The notes below the pieces were generated by a model, which saw only the letters and a program-made list of their open reading frames with translations, was not told the DNA's origin and did not search any database. Source: Streptomyces sp. B3I8 (GTDB lineage Bacteria > Actinomycetota > Actinomycetes > Streptomycetales > Streptomycetaceae). From it: a stretch of 64,000 nucleotides of DNA. Positions within the stretch are counted from its first letter, which is position 1; each line of letters begins with the position of its first letter. The stretch is from assembly GCF_030816915.1 (NCBI RefSeq), contig NZ_JAUSYN010000002.1:4663501-4727500 (forward strand), written 5' to 3'. The translations under genes were made by a program, and so were the position numbers. Shown one piece after another: positions 16,688 through 25,478 of the stretch.

Positions 16688-17785
16688 ATGCCACGCCGCA
16701 CCGCGACGATGCTCGCCTCCACCTTGATGCTGATCGCGCTCCTGTGTGCGGGAGTGTTCATCAAAGTGCCGTACTCGGAGATGTCCCCGGGGCCCACGGT
16801 GAACACGCTCGGCGACCACGACGGCGAGCCGGTGCTGCAGATCTCCGGGCGCAAGACCTACGGGACGAGCGGTCATCTGAACATGACGACCGTCCGGGTC
16901 ACCAGTGCCGACTACAGGATGAACCTCGTGGAGGCCGTCTACGGGTGGCTCGCGCACGACGACAAGGTCGTGCCGCACAACACGCTCTACCCGGACGGCA
17001 AGACGGAGGAGCAGTCCACCCAGGAGAACGCGGAGGAGTTCAGCCAGTCCCAGGAGAGTGCGAAGGTGGCCGCCCTCAAGGAACTCGGAATCCCCGTCGA
17101 CTCCTGGGTGATCGTCTCCACCGTCCTCAAGGACTCCCCGGCCGAGGGCAGGCTGCACGCCGGTGACGTGATCAAGGCCGTCGACGGCACCGCGGTGAAG
17201 GCTCCCGACGATGTCGCCGACCTGGTCACCAAGCACAAGCCGGGCGAGAAGGTCACCTTCACCGTCGTCCCGGCCAAGGTGCACGCCGCCGCCGAGAAGG
17301 AACACCGCAAGGTGACGACGACGCAGAAAGTGACGATCACCACCGCCACCTCCGACGACACGGGCACCGCGCGCGCCATCGTCGGGATCTCCGCCGGAAC
17401 CGATCACACGTTCCCGTTCTCCATCGACATCAAGCTCGCCGACGTCGGCGGACCGAGCGCCGGACTGATGTTCGCCCTCGGCATCTACGACAAGCTCACC
17501 CCCGGCAGCCTGACCGGCGGCACCTTCGTGGCGGGCACCGGGACCATCGACGACGCGGGCAAGGTGGGCCCCATCGGCGGCGTGGAGATGAAGACCGTCG
17601 GGGCGCGCGACAAGGGCGCCCGCTACTTCCTGACGCCGAAGGACAACTGCGCCGCCGCCGCGAAGGACACCCCCGACGGGCTCACGCTCGTCAGGGTGAA
17701 CACCATCGGCGACGCCCTCGGCGCCCTCAAGGACATCCAGGGCGGCCACACCGACGCCCTGCCGAAGTGCACCTCGAAGGGGTAG
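16688..17785 (+). CDS. Lon-like S16 protease with PDZ domain (YlbL type)
   Basis: A 365-residue membrane-anchored serine protease. An N-terminal signal anchor (LASTLMLIALLCAGVFI) places the rest outside the membrane. A PDZ domain (GIPVDSWVIVSTVLKDSPAEG to GEKVTFTVV) is followed by the S16 Lon-type protease domain. The nucleophile is in GGPSAGLMFALG, and the general-base lysine is in GGVEMKTVGARDKG. There is no ATPase domain, as in other YlbL proteins. A conserved-looking late cysteine (KDNC) is present. The ATG at 16688 lies 6 nt after TACTGT with no ribosome-binding site, so the mRNA is probably leaderless. The convergent PPA1309 gene and the UPF0182 gene follow, a trio I recall as recurrent in actinobacteria. 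Targets are unknown. Confidence 0.9.
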   Translation: MPRRTATMLASTLMLIALLCAGVFIKVPYSEMSPGPTVNTLGDHDGEPVLQISGRKTYGTSGHLNMTTVRVTSADYRMNLVEAVYGWLAHDDKVVPHNTLYPDGKTEEQSTQENAEEFSQSQESAKVAALKELGIPVDSWVIVSTVLKDSPAEGRLHAGDVIKAVDGTAVKAPDDVADLVTKHKPGEKVTFTVVPAKVHAAAEKEHRKVTTTQKVTITTATSDDTGTARAIVGISAGTDHTFPFSIDIKLADVGGPSAGLMFALGIYDKLTPGSLTGGTFVAGTGTIDDAGKVGPIGGVEMKTVGARDKGARYFLTPKDNCAAAAKDTPDGLTLVRVNTIGDALGALKDIQGGHTDALPKCTSKG

Positions 17786-17842
17786 TCGCCACCGGAGAGC
17801 GACGGCCGCCACCGGAGGATGCCGGCCGGCCCCGGAGGACGA

Positions 17843-17868
17843 ACGGCCGGCACGGACGTGCCGGCCGT
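17843..17868. terminator. Terminator between ylbL-type gene and PPA1309 gene
   Basis: Perfect 11-bp stem, 17843-17853 with 17858-17868, and a GGAC loop between the convergent stops. Confidence 0.75.
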
Positions 17869-17878
17869 GGGCGTGGGG

Positions 17879-18421
17879 TCAGTCCTCGAACGTCGCCGCC
17901 AGCGCCTCCGCCAGCCCCGGCACCAGGTCCGCCCCGGTGAGCACCTCCGAGGGCGCGTCCTTCTCACGCAGCCGCAGCGCCGACTCACGGGTTCCGTCCC
18001 GCAGCACGGCGACGGTCATGCGCACCTCCTGCCGGGCCGGATGCTCGGCGACCCACTGATTCAGCCGGGCCCCGTCCAGGTCGTCGGGGACCGCGGTCTC
18101 CGCGGACGGCGGAAGCATCAGACGCTCCACCGTGAGCGCGCAGCCGACCACCGAGTCGGGCCAGGCGATGGTGCCGAGGAACTCGTCCAGCGGCCGGTCG
18201 GCGGCGATCTCCTCCTGTTCGATGGGGGTGAGACCGGTGGTCTCCGGTGCGTCGTCCAGGCCGAGCTGGGCCGCGAGGGAGGGTTCCTGGGCCCGCAGCC
18301 GGGCGGTGTCGACGAGGGCGAAAAGGCGAGCGGGCTGGTCCCAGCCGAGGCCCGAGACGTACTCGTCGATCTCGAGTACGGCCCGGGTGAGCGGGTTCGC
18401 TGCCATGGGAGTGTTGGACAT
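17879..18421 (-). CDS. PPA1309 family protein, unknown function
   Basis: A 180-residue protein of the actinobacterial PPA1309 family, recognised from NPLTRAVLEIDEYVSGLGWDQP, ARLFALVDTARLR and the C-terminal LREKDAPSEVLTG. It has no signal peptide, membrane helix or known catalytic motif. It is acidic and mostly helical. The ATG at 18421 follows GAGAGG at good spacing; a GTG two codons upstream is too close to that site. It is convergent with the Lon-like protease and divergent from UPF0182. Confidence 0.88.
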   Translation of the reverse strand: MSNTPMAANPLTRAVLEIDEYVSGLGWDQPARLFALVDTARLRAQEPSLAAQLGLDDAPETTGLTPIEQEEIAADRPLDEFLGTIAWPDSVVGCALTVERLMLPPSAETAVPDDLDGARLNQWVAEHPARQEVRMTVAVLRDGTRESALRLREKDAPSEVLTGADLVPGLAEALAATFED

Positions 18422-18454
18422 GGTCACAATCCTCTCTCGTTAATCCCCGGATCC

Positions 18455-18481
18455 GGGAACCGGTTAAAGCATGAGTAAGTT
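18455..18481 (+). promoter_or_regulatory. Possible ECF-type promoter upstream of UPF0182 gene
   Basis: GGGAAC (18455-18460), 18 bp, then GTT (18479-18481). It differs from the sigma-R pattern at the last base of the -35. A housekeeping TAGGTG near 18485 is an alternative. Confidence 0.35.
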
Positions 18482-18593
18482 GCATAGGTGAGGCCCCGCG
18501 ATCTCGGGAGACGGCGGGGCCGGCCGACGAGGGCCCGCGTGCACTGCACGACAGCTGCGGGGGCCGACCAACAGCGACTTCGAGGTGCACACC

Positions 18594-21560
18594 TTGGCTT
18601 TCCAGATGCCGGACCGCGGCGGAGGCCCGACGGGGCCACGGATCAGAGTGGGCCGCCCGTCCCGGCGTGTCCGGACCCTGCTGATGACGCTCGGCGTCCT
18701 GGCCGTCCTCGGCATGGCGTTCACCATGTTCGCCGGCTTCTGGACGGACTGGCTGTGGTACCGGTCGGTGAACTACTCCTCCGTGTTCACCACCACCCTG
18801 TGGACCAAGATCGGCCTGTTCCTCGTCTTCGGCCTGCTGATGGCGATCGCGGTCGGGGTCAACATCTGGCTCGCCCACCGGCTCCGCCCGCCGCTGAGCG
18901 CGATGTCCGCGGAACAGCAGAGCCTGGACCGCTACCGCATGAGCATCGCCCCGTACAAGAAATGGCTGCTGCTCGGCATCGCCGCCCTGGTCGGGCTGAT
19001 CGCCGGCGCCTCCGCGGCCGGCCAGTGGCGGACCTGGCTGCTGTGGGTGAACGGCGTGCCGTTCCACCAGAAGGACCCCCAGTTCCATCTGGACGTCTCC
19101 TTCTACGCCTTCGACCTGCCCTGGTACCGCTTCCTGCTCGGCTTCGGCTTCGCCGCCGCCGTGCTCTCCCTGATCGCCGCCGCGCTCACCCACTACCTGT
19201 ACGGCGGACTGCGGGTCACCAGCCCCGGCGCGCACGCCACGGCCGCCGCGACCGGACACCTGTCGGTCCTGCTCGGCGTCTTCGTGGCCCTCAAGGCGGT
19301 CGCCTACTGGCTCGACCGGTACGGACTGGCGGTGAAGTCCAGCGACTTCAAGGCCACCGGCAACTGGACGGGTCTGCGTTACGTCGACGCCAACGCCTAT
19401 CTGCCGGCCAAGACGATCCTGTTCTGCATCGCCGTCATCTGCGCGTTGCTGTTCTTCGCCACCCTGTGGCGGCGCACCTGGCAGCTCCCCGTCATCGGCT
19501 TCGGTCTGATGGTGCTCTCCGCCATCCTCATCGGCGGTCTGTACCCGGCGATCGTGCAGAAGTTCCAGGTCCAGCCGAACGAGCAGGCCAAGGAAGCGCC
19601 CTACGTCGCCAAGAACATCAAGGCGACCCGCGAGGCGTACGGCATCGACGACGCCGAGGTCTCCGAGTACGCGGGCAAGGGCAAGAAGACCGACGCCGCC
19701 CAGCTCCGCAAGGACGCGGACGCCGCGGCGAGCCTCAGGGTGCTCGACCCCAACATCGTCTCGCCGACGTTCCAGCAGAAGGAGCAGGTGAAGAACTACT
19801 ACGCCTTCCCGACCAACCTGGACGTCGACCGCTACACCGACAAGGGCGGCAAGGAACAGGACACGGTCATCGGTCTGCGGGAGCTGAACCTCGACGGTGT
19901 CCCGAAGAACAACTGGATCAACGACCACTTCCGCTACACCCACGGCTACGGCGTGGTCGCCGCCAAGGGCACCACGGCCAACACCAACGGCCAGCCGGTG
20001 TACACCGAGTCCGGCCTGCCGCCCACCGGTGACCTGCCGACGTACCAGCCGCGGGTCTACTACGGGGAGAAGACCACCACGTACTCGATCGTCGGCGGTC
20101 CCCAGAAGGAGATCGACTACTCCGACGACGAGGGCGAGAAGACCTACACCTACACGGGCGACAGTGGCGTCAGCCTTTCCAGTCCGATCAACCGGGCCGC
20201 GTACGCGGTGGCGTTCAACGAACCGCAGATGCTGTACTCCGGGGCCATCGGCGACGGCTCGCGCATCATGTACAACCGCACGCCCAAGGAGCGCGTCGAG
20301 GCGGTCGCCCCCTGGCTGACGATCGACGGCGACGCCTACCCGGCGGTGGTCGACGGCAAGATCCAGTGGATCGTCGACGCCTACACGACCACCAACGGCT
20401 ATCCGTACGCCTCGCGCACCACTCTGGGCGACACGACGGCGGACTCGCTCACCGCGGCCAACAACCAGCGGGCGGTGGTCGCCCAGCAGAACCGGGTCAA
20501 CTACATCCGCAACTCGGTCAAGGCGACGGTCGACGCGTACAGCGGCGAGGTCAAGCTCTACCAGTGGGACACGAAGGATCCCGTCCTGAAGACCTGGATG
20601 AAGGCCTTCCCGCACACGGTCCAGCCGAAGACGAAGATCTCCTCGGACCTGATGGCCCATCTGCGGTACCCGCAGGACCTGTTCAAGGTGCAACGAGAAC
20701 TGCTCACCCGCTACCACGTGAAGGACGCGCAGACGTTCCTCAGCGGCAGCGAGGTGTGGCAGGTGCCGGACGACCCGACCAACAAGGCGGGCGACGCGGT
20801 GCCGCCGTACTACCTGAGCATGAAAATGCCCGACCAGCAGTCGCAGGCGTTTTCGTTGACGACGACGTTCACGCCCAACGGCCGGGACAACCTCAGCGCC
20901 TTCATGGCGGTCGACTCCGAGGCCGGGACGAAGGACTACGGCCGCATCAGAATCCTGCAACTGACCAGTTCGACGGCCGACGGTCCCAAACAGGTGCAGA
21001 GCCAGTTCAACTCGAACTCCCAGGAGAACATCACCGAGTTCATCAGACAGGTGAGGAACGGTGACTCTGAGATCGAGTACGGCAACCTCCTCACGGTCCC
21101 GCTGGACGAAGGACTGCTCTACGTGGAGCCGGTCTACGTACGCGGTGGCGGACTGAAGCTGCCACTGCTGCGCAAGGTGCTGATGACCTACGGCGGCAGG
21201 ACGGCGTTCGAGAACACGCTGGACGAGGCGCTGAACAAGCTCTTCCCCACAGGGAGTTCGACGACGCCGCCACCGGAGTCCGACCAGGACACCACCACTC
21301 CGCCGCCGACGAGCAATCCGACGGTGAAGGAAGCGCTCGGCGACGCCCAGACAGCCTTCGCCGCCGGGCAGGAAGCCCTCAAGAAGGGTGACTGGGAGGC
21401 GTACGGCAAGGCGCAGAAGGACCTCCAGGACGCGCTGAAGCGGGCGGAGGACGCGCAGGCCGCGGCCGGCAAGAGCAACTCCGGCGACAGCAAGAGCAGC
21501 GACGGCAAGAGCAGCGACGGCAAGAAGGGCGACAAGAGCGCCGGCTCGGCCGACGGCTGA
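18594..21560 (+). CDS. UPF0182 family large membrane protein
   Basis: A 988-residue actinobacterial membrane protein. About seven hydrophobic segments lie in the first 330 residues (for example [15 protein letters not shown] and [17 protein letters not shown]). A large soluble domain of about 600 residues with conserved blocks such as [15 protein letters not shown] and [19 protein letters not shown] follows. The last 90 residues are a predicted helix then a Ser/Gly/Asp/Lys repeat tail (units like [10 protein letters not shown]). I choose the TTG at 18594, which gives the usual start MAFQMPDR and has GAGG about 8 nt upstream; a GTG at 18585 is in frame. Function is unknown. The large domain is probably extracytoplasmic. 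Confidence 0.9.
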   Translation: MAFQMPDRGGGPTGPRIRVGRPSRRVRTLLMTLGVLAVLGMAFTMFAGFWTDWLWYRSVNYSSVFTTTLWTKIGLFLVFGLLMAIAVGVNIWLAHRLRPPLSAMSAEQQSLDRYRMSIAPYKKWLLLGIAALVGLIAGASAAGQWRTWLLWVNGVPFHQKDPQFHLDVSFYAFDLPWYRFLLGFGFAAAVLSLIAAALTHYLYGGLRVTSPGAHATAAATGHLSVLLGVFVALKAVAYWLDRYGLAVKSSDFKATGNWTGLRYVDANAYLPAKTILFCIAVICALLFFATLWRRTWQLPVIGFGLMVLSAILIGGLYPAIVQKFQVQPNEQAKEAPYVAKNIKATREAYGIDDAEVSEYAGKGKKTDAAQLRKDADAAASLRVLDPNIVSPTFQQKEQVKNYYAFPTNLDVDRYTDKGGKEQDTVIGLRELNLDGVPKNNWINDHFRYTHGYGVVAAKGTTANTNGQPVYTESGLPPTGDLPTYQPRVYYGEKTTTYSIVGGPQKEIDYSDDEGEKTYTYTGDSGVSLSSPINRAAYAVAFNEPQMLYSGAIGDGSRIMYNRTPKERVEAVAPWLTIDGDAYPAVVDGKIQWIVDAYTTTNGYPYASRTTLGDTTADSLTAANNQRAVVAQQNRVNYIRNSVKATVDAYSGEVKLYQWDTKDPVLKTWMKAFPHTVQPKTKISSDLMAHLRYPQDLFKVQRELLTRYHVKDAQTFLSGSEVWQVPDDPTNKAGDAVPPYYLSMKMPDQQSQAFSLTTTFTPNGRDNLSAFMAVDSEAGTKDYGRIRILQLTSSTADGPKQVQSQFNSNSQENITEFIRQVRNGDSEIEYGNLLTVPLDEGLLYVEPVYVRGGGLKLPLLRKVLMTYGGRTAFENTLDEALNKLFPTGSSTTPPPESDQDTTTPPPTSNPTVKEALGDAQTAFAAGQEALKKGDWEAYGKAQKDLQDALKRAEDAQAAAGKSNSGDSKSSDGKSSDGKKGDKSAGSADG

Positions 21561-21602
21561 TCCGATGCCCCTCCGCGCCGTGGTACGGTGAATACACAAC
21601 GG

Positions 21603-21676
21603 CGCGGGGTGGAGCAGCTCGGTAGCTCGCTGGGCTCATAACCCAGAGGTCGCAGGTTCAAATCCTGTCCCCGCTA
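21603..21676 (+). tRNA. Initiator tRNA-fMet(CAT), copy 1
   Basis: A 74-nt cloverleaf without encoded CCA. The anticodon loop CTCATAA sits on a stem ending in three G:C pairs (GGG/CCC), and the 1-72 pair is unpaired (C and T); both features mark initiators. The T-arm has GGTTCAAAT. A TACGGT -10-like element is at 21584-21589. Identical to the copy at 24017. Confidence 0.95.
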
Positions 21677-21684
21677 CTGAAACC

Positions 21685-21716
21685 GAAGGCCCGGATCCTC
21701 AAGGATCCGGGCCTTC
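21685..21716 (+). terminator. Terminator after initiator tRNA copy 1
   Basis: Perfect 14-bp stem, 21685-21698 with 21703-21716, TCAA loop, followed by GTGTGTG. The 267 bases from here to the Sel1 gene hold no other recognisable gene. Confidence 0.85.
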
Positions 21717-21983
21717 GTGTGTGTGCGTGTATGTGGAGCACGGTCTCCGACGCATCGGCCGCAGGCGCTCTTCCTGACCCTCGGAATGCCACCTTCCGGT
21801 GAGTGTGCTTTCCCTCCTCTGACACCTGCGAACGCATGTACCGGCCTGTGTCCGGCCGTGCCGCGTCGGGCAGTTGGTCACCCCGTGTTTGACTTGTCTC
21901 TCTGTGGGCATGTCGACAAAACGCTGTAGTGACCTCACTGGCTGCGGTATACCAGGTGTACCCAGGTTGCAGGTGGTGCGACG

Positions 21984-23951
21984 ATGGACGTTATGGGGGA
22001 CAAGGCAACTCTGTTCGAGACGGGGCGGTTTGGGCGGCCTTCCGAGGCTTTCGGGGCTTCTGTGGTTTCTGGTGTTTCTGACGTTCCAGATGTTTGTGAC
22101 GTTTCCGGACAGGACGAAACCACGGAGGTCGCCGAGGAGTTGGCCGAGGAGGCACGCCGGCGCGCGGCCGCGGAGGCCGGCGACGTCGAGGCGATGAGTG
22201 TCCTCGGCAGCATGCTGCTGCGCCGCGGTGATCTCGACGGAGCCGAGCCCCATCTGCGTGCCGCCACCGCCGCGGGTGACCGGGCCGCGGCCAACAACCT
22301 CGGAGTCCTGCTGCACCAGCGGGGCTACCCCGACGAGGCCGCCGGATGGTGGCGCGTCGCCGCCGTCGCCGGTTCGACCGCGGCCGCGCACGCGCTCGGC
22401 CGGCACCACCGCGAGCGCGGTGACGAGCCGGCGGCCGAGTACTGGCTGCGCCAGGCCGCCGAACAGGGGCACGTACTCGGCGCCTACGCGCTCGCCGACC
22501 TGCTGGAACACCGCGGCGACGCGGGCAGCGAGCACTGGATGCGGGTCGCCGCCGAACGGGGGCACCGGGAGGCCGCCTACCGGCTGGCCCGGACCCTGGA
22601 CCGCGACGCGGACGGCGTGGACGGCACGGGCACCGAGCCGAACGCCGGGGGCAGAGGGGGAGCGAGAGGCGCACCACCGGGTACCCGCGGCACCGACGTG
22701 CGCCGGGCGCGGGGCAAGGGTGCCGGCGGCGCCGGAACCGCCCCCCTGGACGAGGCCGAACAGTGGTACCGGCAGGCCGCCGCGCGCGGACACCGGCGGG
22801 CCGCGCTGCACCTCGGCGCGATCCTGGAGAAGCGCGGTGAGCTCAAGGAGGCGGGCCGCTGGTACCTGACGTCCGCGAAGGACGGCGAGACGCGTGCCGC
22901 CTGCGCGCTCGGCTTCCTGCTGCGCGACGCCGGGGACACCGAGAGCGCCGCCGTGTGGTGGCTGCGGGCCGCCCAGGAAGGGGACGGCAACGCGGCCAAC
23001 GCGCTGGGCGCGCTGCACGCCGAGCGCGGGGAGACGCAGACCGCCGAGCGCTGGTACCGGGCCGCCATGGACGCCGGTGACGTCAACGGCGCGTACAACC
23101 TCGGGCTGCTCTGTGCCGAGCAGGGGCGGACCGGGCCGGCCGAGCAGTGGTACCGGCGGGCCGCGTACGCCGGGCACCGGGAGGCGGCGAACGCGCTCGC
23201 CGTGCTGCTGCTCCAGGGCGGCGACGCGGCCGGGGCCGAGCCGTGGTTCTCCAAGGCGGCGGAGGCGGGAAGCGTGGACGCCGCGTTCAACCTGGGCATT
23301 CTGTACGCGGGGCGCGGCCGGCAGCGGACCGCGCTCGCCTGTTACGAGCGGGCCGCCGCAGCCGGGCACACCGAGGCGGCGCTTCAGGTCGGGATCGCGC
23401 GGCTGCGGGACGGGGAGGAGCAGGAGGCCGAGCGGCATCTGCGCTGCGCCGCGGGGGGCGGCAGCGCGGAGGCGGCGTACCGGCTCGCCACGGTGCTCGA
23501 CGCGCGGCGTCCGCCCGCGCCCGCGCACGAGCTGGGGGAGCCGGCGCGGGAGAAGACCGAGTGCGAGGAGTGGTACGAGCGGGCCGCGTCCCAGGGCCAC
23601 CGGCGGGCGCAGGTCCGGGTCGGGATGCTGGCGGCCGGGCGGGGCGAGGTCGTGGAGGCGGCGCGCTGGTACCGGCTCGCGGCGGAGGCGGGCTCACGCA
23701 ACGGGGCGTTCAACCTGGGCCTGCTGCTGGCCCGGGAGGGGAGCGAGCCGGAGGCGGCCCTGTGGTGGGCGCGGGCGGCCGACGCGGGGCACGGGCGGGC
23801 GGCGCTGCGGCTCGCGCTGGTGTACGCCCGGCGCGGGGAGCTGGCGGAGGGGCAGCGGTGGGCGGACCGGGCGGTGGACCTGGGACCGGGAGAGGTCGCC
23901 GAGCGGGCGGCGCGGTTGCGGGATGCGCTGCGGGAGGAGCTGTCGGCGTGA
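21984..23951 (+). CDS. Sel1/TPR-repeat protein
   Basis: A 655-residue solenoid protein built of about 14 Sel1-like repeats of 34-36 residues, with the recurrent pattern WYRRAAxxGHxxAAxxLGxLLxxxG. The repeats span about residues 50-650 and are interrupted near 213-247 by a Gly/Arg/Thr low-complexity insert. The N-terminal 45 residues are polar with a VSDVPDVCDVSG stretch. There is no signal peptide or catalytic domain, so it is probably a cytoplasmic protein-binding scaffold. Codon 1 is the ATG at 21984; an ATG at 21993 is also possible. The gene lies exactly between two identical initiator tRNA genes, which is unusual. Confidence 0.88.
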   Translation: MDVMGDKATLFETGRFGRPSEAFGASVVSGVSDVPDVCDVSGQDETTEVAEELAEEARRRAAAEAGDVEAMSVLGSMLLRRGDLDGAEPHLRAATAAGDRAAANNLGVLLHQRGYPDEAAGWWRVAAVAGSTAAAHALGRHHRERGDEPAAEYWLRQAAEQGHVLGAYALADLLEHRGDAGSEHWMRVAAERGHREAAYRLARTLDRDADGVDGTGTEPNAGGRGGARGAPPGTRGTDVRRARGKGAGGAGTAPLDEAEQWYRQAAARGHRRAALHLGAILEKRGELKEAGRWYLTSAKDGETRAACALGFLLRDAGDTESAAVWWLRAAQEGDGNAANALGALHAERGETQTAERWYRAAMDAGDVNGAYNLGLLCAEQGRTGPAEQWYRRAAYAGHREAANALAVLLLQGGDAAGAEPWFSKAAEAGSVDAAFNLGILYAGRGRQRTALACYERAAAAGHTEAALQVGIARLRDGEEQEAERHLRCAAGGGSAEAAYRLATVLDARRPPAPAHELGEPAREKTECEEWYERAASQGHRRAQVRVGMLAAGRGEVVEAARWYRLAAEAGSRNGAFNLGLLLAREGSEPEAALWWARAADAGHGRAALRLALVYARRGELAEGQRWADRAVDLGPGEVAERAARLRDALREELSA

Positions 23952-23974
23952 CATCGACGGCGTGAGTAAGCGAT

Positions 23975-24004
23975 TTGCTTCTGCTTCTCGTCTTGACGTA
24001 GTGT
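23975..24004 (+). promoter_or_regulatory. Candidate promoter of initiator tRNA copy 2
   Basis: TTGCTT (23975-23980), 18-bp spacer, TAGTGT (23999-24004). Transcription would begin a few bases before the tRNA at 24017. So the second copy is not dependent on read-through. Confidence 0.5.
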
Positions 24005-24016
24005 TGCGGATGTCGA

Positions 24017-24090
24017 CGCGGGGTGGAGCAGCTCGGTAGCTCGCTGGGCTCATAACCCAGAGGTCGCAGGTTCAAATCCTGTCCCCGCTA
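24017..24090 (+). tRNA. Initiator tRNA-fMet(CAT), copy 2
   Basis: Identical over all 74 nt to the tRNA at 21603, including the unpaired C1/T72, the GGG/CCC anticodon stem and no encoded CCA. The identity continues for about 10 bases 3' of the tRNA (CTGAAACCG) and then stops. Confidence 0.95.
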
Positions 24091-24096
24091 CTGAAA

Positions 24097-24132
24097 CCGG
24101 AGGCCGGAACCCGCAAGGGTTCCGGCCTCCGG
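24097..24132 (+). terminator. Terminator after initiator tRNA copy 2
   Basis: Perfect 16-bp stem, 24097-24112 with 24117-24132, GCAA loop. Same position relative to the tRNA as the first terminator but a different stem sequence. Confidence 0.85.
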
Positions 24133-24182
24133 CATGTGTCGTACGGGCTGTGCGGAGGTATCCGTACGGGGACGCGCGAGAG

Positions 24183-24212
24183 AAAGCCCCGGCAGTCCGC
24201 TGCCGGGGCTTT
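24183..24212. terminator. Bidirectional terminator downstream of fur-family gene
   Basis: Perfect 13-bp stem, 24183-24195 with 24200-24212, TCCG loop. A-rich left edge and T-rich right edge let it act for both the tRNA side and the minus-strand Fur-family gene. Confidence 0.8.
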
Positions 24213-24303
24213 TCGTTTGCGACCTACGGCGACCTGCTGTGCGCCACTACGACCTACTGCGACCTGACCTGGTCACTGCGCCCTGCGAGGCCGGCCCGGC
24301 CGA

Positions 24304-24723
24304 TCAGGCCTTCGCCGCGCAGTTCGGGCACAGGCCCCGGTACGTGACCTCGACGTCCGACACCGTGAAGCCGAACCGCTCCGAGTCCGGGAGGTCGGCC
24401 AGCGGGTTGCCGGACGGGTGGACGTCGCGGATCGAGCCGCAGCTCGCGCACACCAGGTGATGGTGAGGGCGGTGCGCGTTCGGGTCGTACCGCTTGGCGC
24501 GCTTGTCCGTGGCGACCTCGAGCACCTCGCCGAGCGAGACCAGCTCGCCGAGCGTGTTGTAGACCGTGGCCCGGGAGATCTCCGGAAGCTTCGCCGTGGC
24601 ACGCGCGTGCACCTCGTCGGCCGTCAGGTGGACGTGCTCGCCGTCGAGGACCTCGGCCACCACACGCCGCTGCGCGGTCATGCGCCATCCGCGTCCACGC
24701 AGACGTTCCAGTAGGTCACTCAT
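24304..24723 (-). CDS. Fur-family metal/peroxide-responsive repressor
   Basis: A 139-residue Fur-superfamily regulator. A winged-helix domain (GWRMTAQRRVVAEVL to SRATVYNTLGELVSLGEV) is followed by a dimerisation domain with the metal ligands HRPHHHLVC. Two CxxC pairs are present, CASCGS and CPNCAAK, forming the structural zinc site. The pattern fits PerR/FurA-type proteins. No catalase-peroxidase or transport gene is adjacent, so its target is not evident. The ATG at 24723 follows GGGAACC, and TTAGTC lies 8 bp further upstream, so the leader may be very short. The inverted repeat at 24789 could be its own operator. Confidence 0.9.
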   Translation of the reverse strand: MSDLLERLRGRGWRMTAQRRVVAEVLDGEHVHLTADEVHARATAKLPEISRATVYNTLGELVSLGEVLEVATDKRAKRYDPNAHRPHHHLVCASCGSIRDVHPSGNPLADLPDSERFGFTVSDVEVTYRGLCPNCAAKA

Positions 24724-24788
24724 GGTTCCCAGACTAACAGCAAGGAGTCCCGATCCTGAACGGGTGTGATTCTGGACCTCGACTTGAC

Positions 24789-24803
24789 TTGGATGAAGTC
24801 CAA
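24789..24803. promoter_or_regulatory. Inverted repeat, candidate Fur-family operator
   Basis: TTGGA-N5-TCCAA, 66 bp upstream of the Fur-family start. The 5-5-5 spacing resembles actinobacterial FurA/CatR operators. Predicted only. Confidence 0.45.
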
Positions 24804-24888
24804 TTTAGGGTCGAGTGCGGACCTGGCCCCGGGAAAGTCTGGTGCACGGTGCCCGTGCGGGGTTCGCCCGCACAGGCACCGACGCGTG

Positions 24889-25296
24889 TCAGAGCACCGG
24901 GACCGGCACCGACCGCGAGGCGGGGGCCGGGGCCCAGCAGCGCAGGATGTCGCGGACCGAGACGATGCCCGCGGGCTCGTCGCGGTCCATGACGATCAGG
25001 TGCCGGAAGCCGCCGTGGGTCATGGCGCGGGCCGCCTCCTGCAAGGTCCAGGAAGGTGCGGCGAAGACGACGTCGGTGGTGGTGTGGGCGTGGGCCGGTT
25101 CGGCGTCGGGGCTGAGGCCCCGGCCGACGGCGTTGAGGATGTCCCTTTCGGTGAGGATGCCGAGGCCGCCGGCATCGGGGTCGAGGACGACGGCCGCGCC
25201 GATGCGCCGGGCGGACATCAGTGCGGCTGCCTGCCGCAGGGTGTGTGCGGGGCCGATGGTGAGGACGACCGTACTCATGGCGTCGCGGACGAGCAT
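24889..25296 (-). CDS. CBS domain pair protein
   Basis: A 135-residue protein made almost entirely of two CBS motifs, about residues 5-60 (VRDAMSTVVLTIGPAHTLRQA, GILTERDILNAV) and 70-130 (DVVFAAPSWTLQEAARAM, GIVSVRDILRCW). CBS pairs bind adenosine ligands such as AMP, ATP or SAM and act as energy or redox sensors; no effector domain is fused here, so it must act on a partner. The ATG at 25296 lies 11 nt after AGGAGG. A GTG at 25308 overlaps that site and is less likely. It precedes the Fur-family gene on the same strand with a 165-bp gap. Confidence 0.9.
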   Translation of the reverse strand: MLVRDAMSTVVLTIGPAHTLRQAAALMSARRIGAAVVLDPDAGGLGILTERDILNAVGRGLSPDAEPAHAHTTTDVVFAAPSWTLQEAARAMTHGGFRHLIVMDRDEPAGIVSVRDILRCWAPAPASRSVPVPVL

Positions 25297-25478
25297 GGCG
25301 TGAGCCACCTCCTACGAGATCCGGGTCGGTCCACCCCTGCGCCGGGGGACGGCGGCGTGCGCCCGTGAAGTGATTCACAAGTTCACAAATGGGGGGATTC
25401 TCAGAGTCGCAGGCACAAGGCGGGTCAACAAGGGGGCGCGTGCGGCGTTTTCGGGGGAGCTCGCCGTACCGCCGCGCT

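Noticed and set aside
17985..21599. Long minus-strand frame (about 1200 codons) antisense to UPF0182
   Set aside because: Shadow of a conserved gene; the translation is Val/Arg/Gly-rich with no domain, and no ribosome-binding site is seen.
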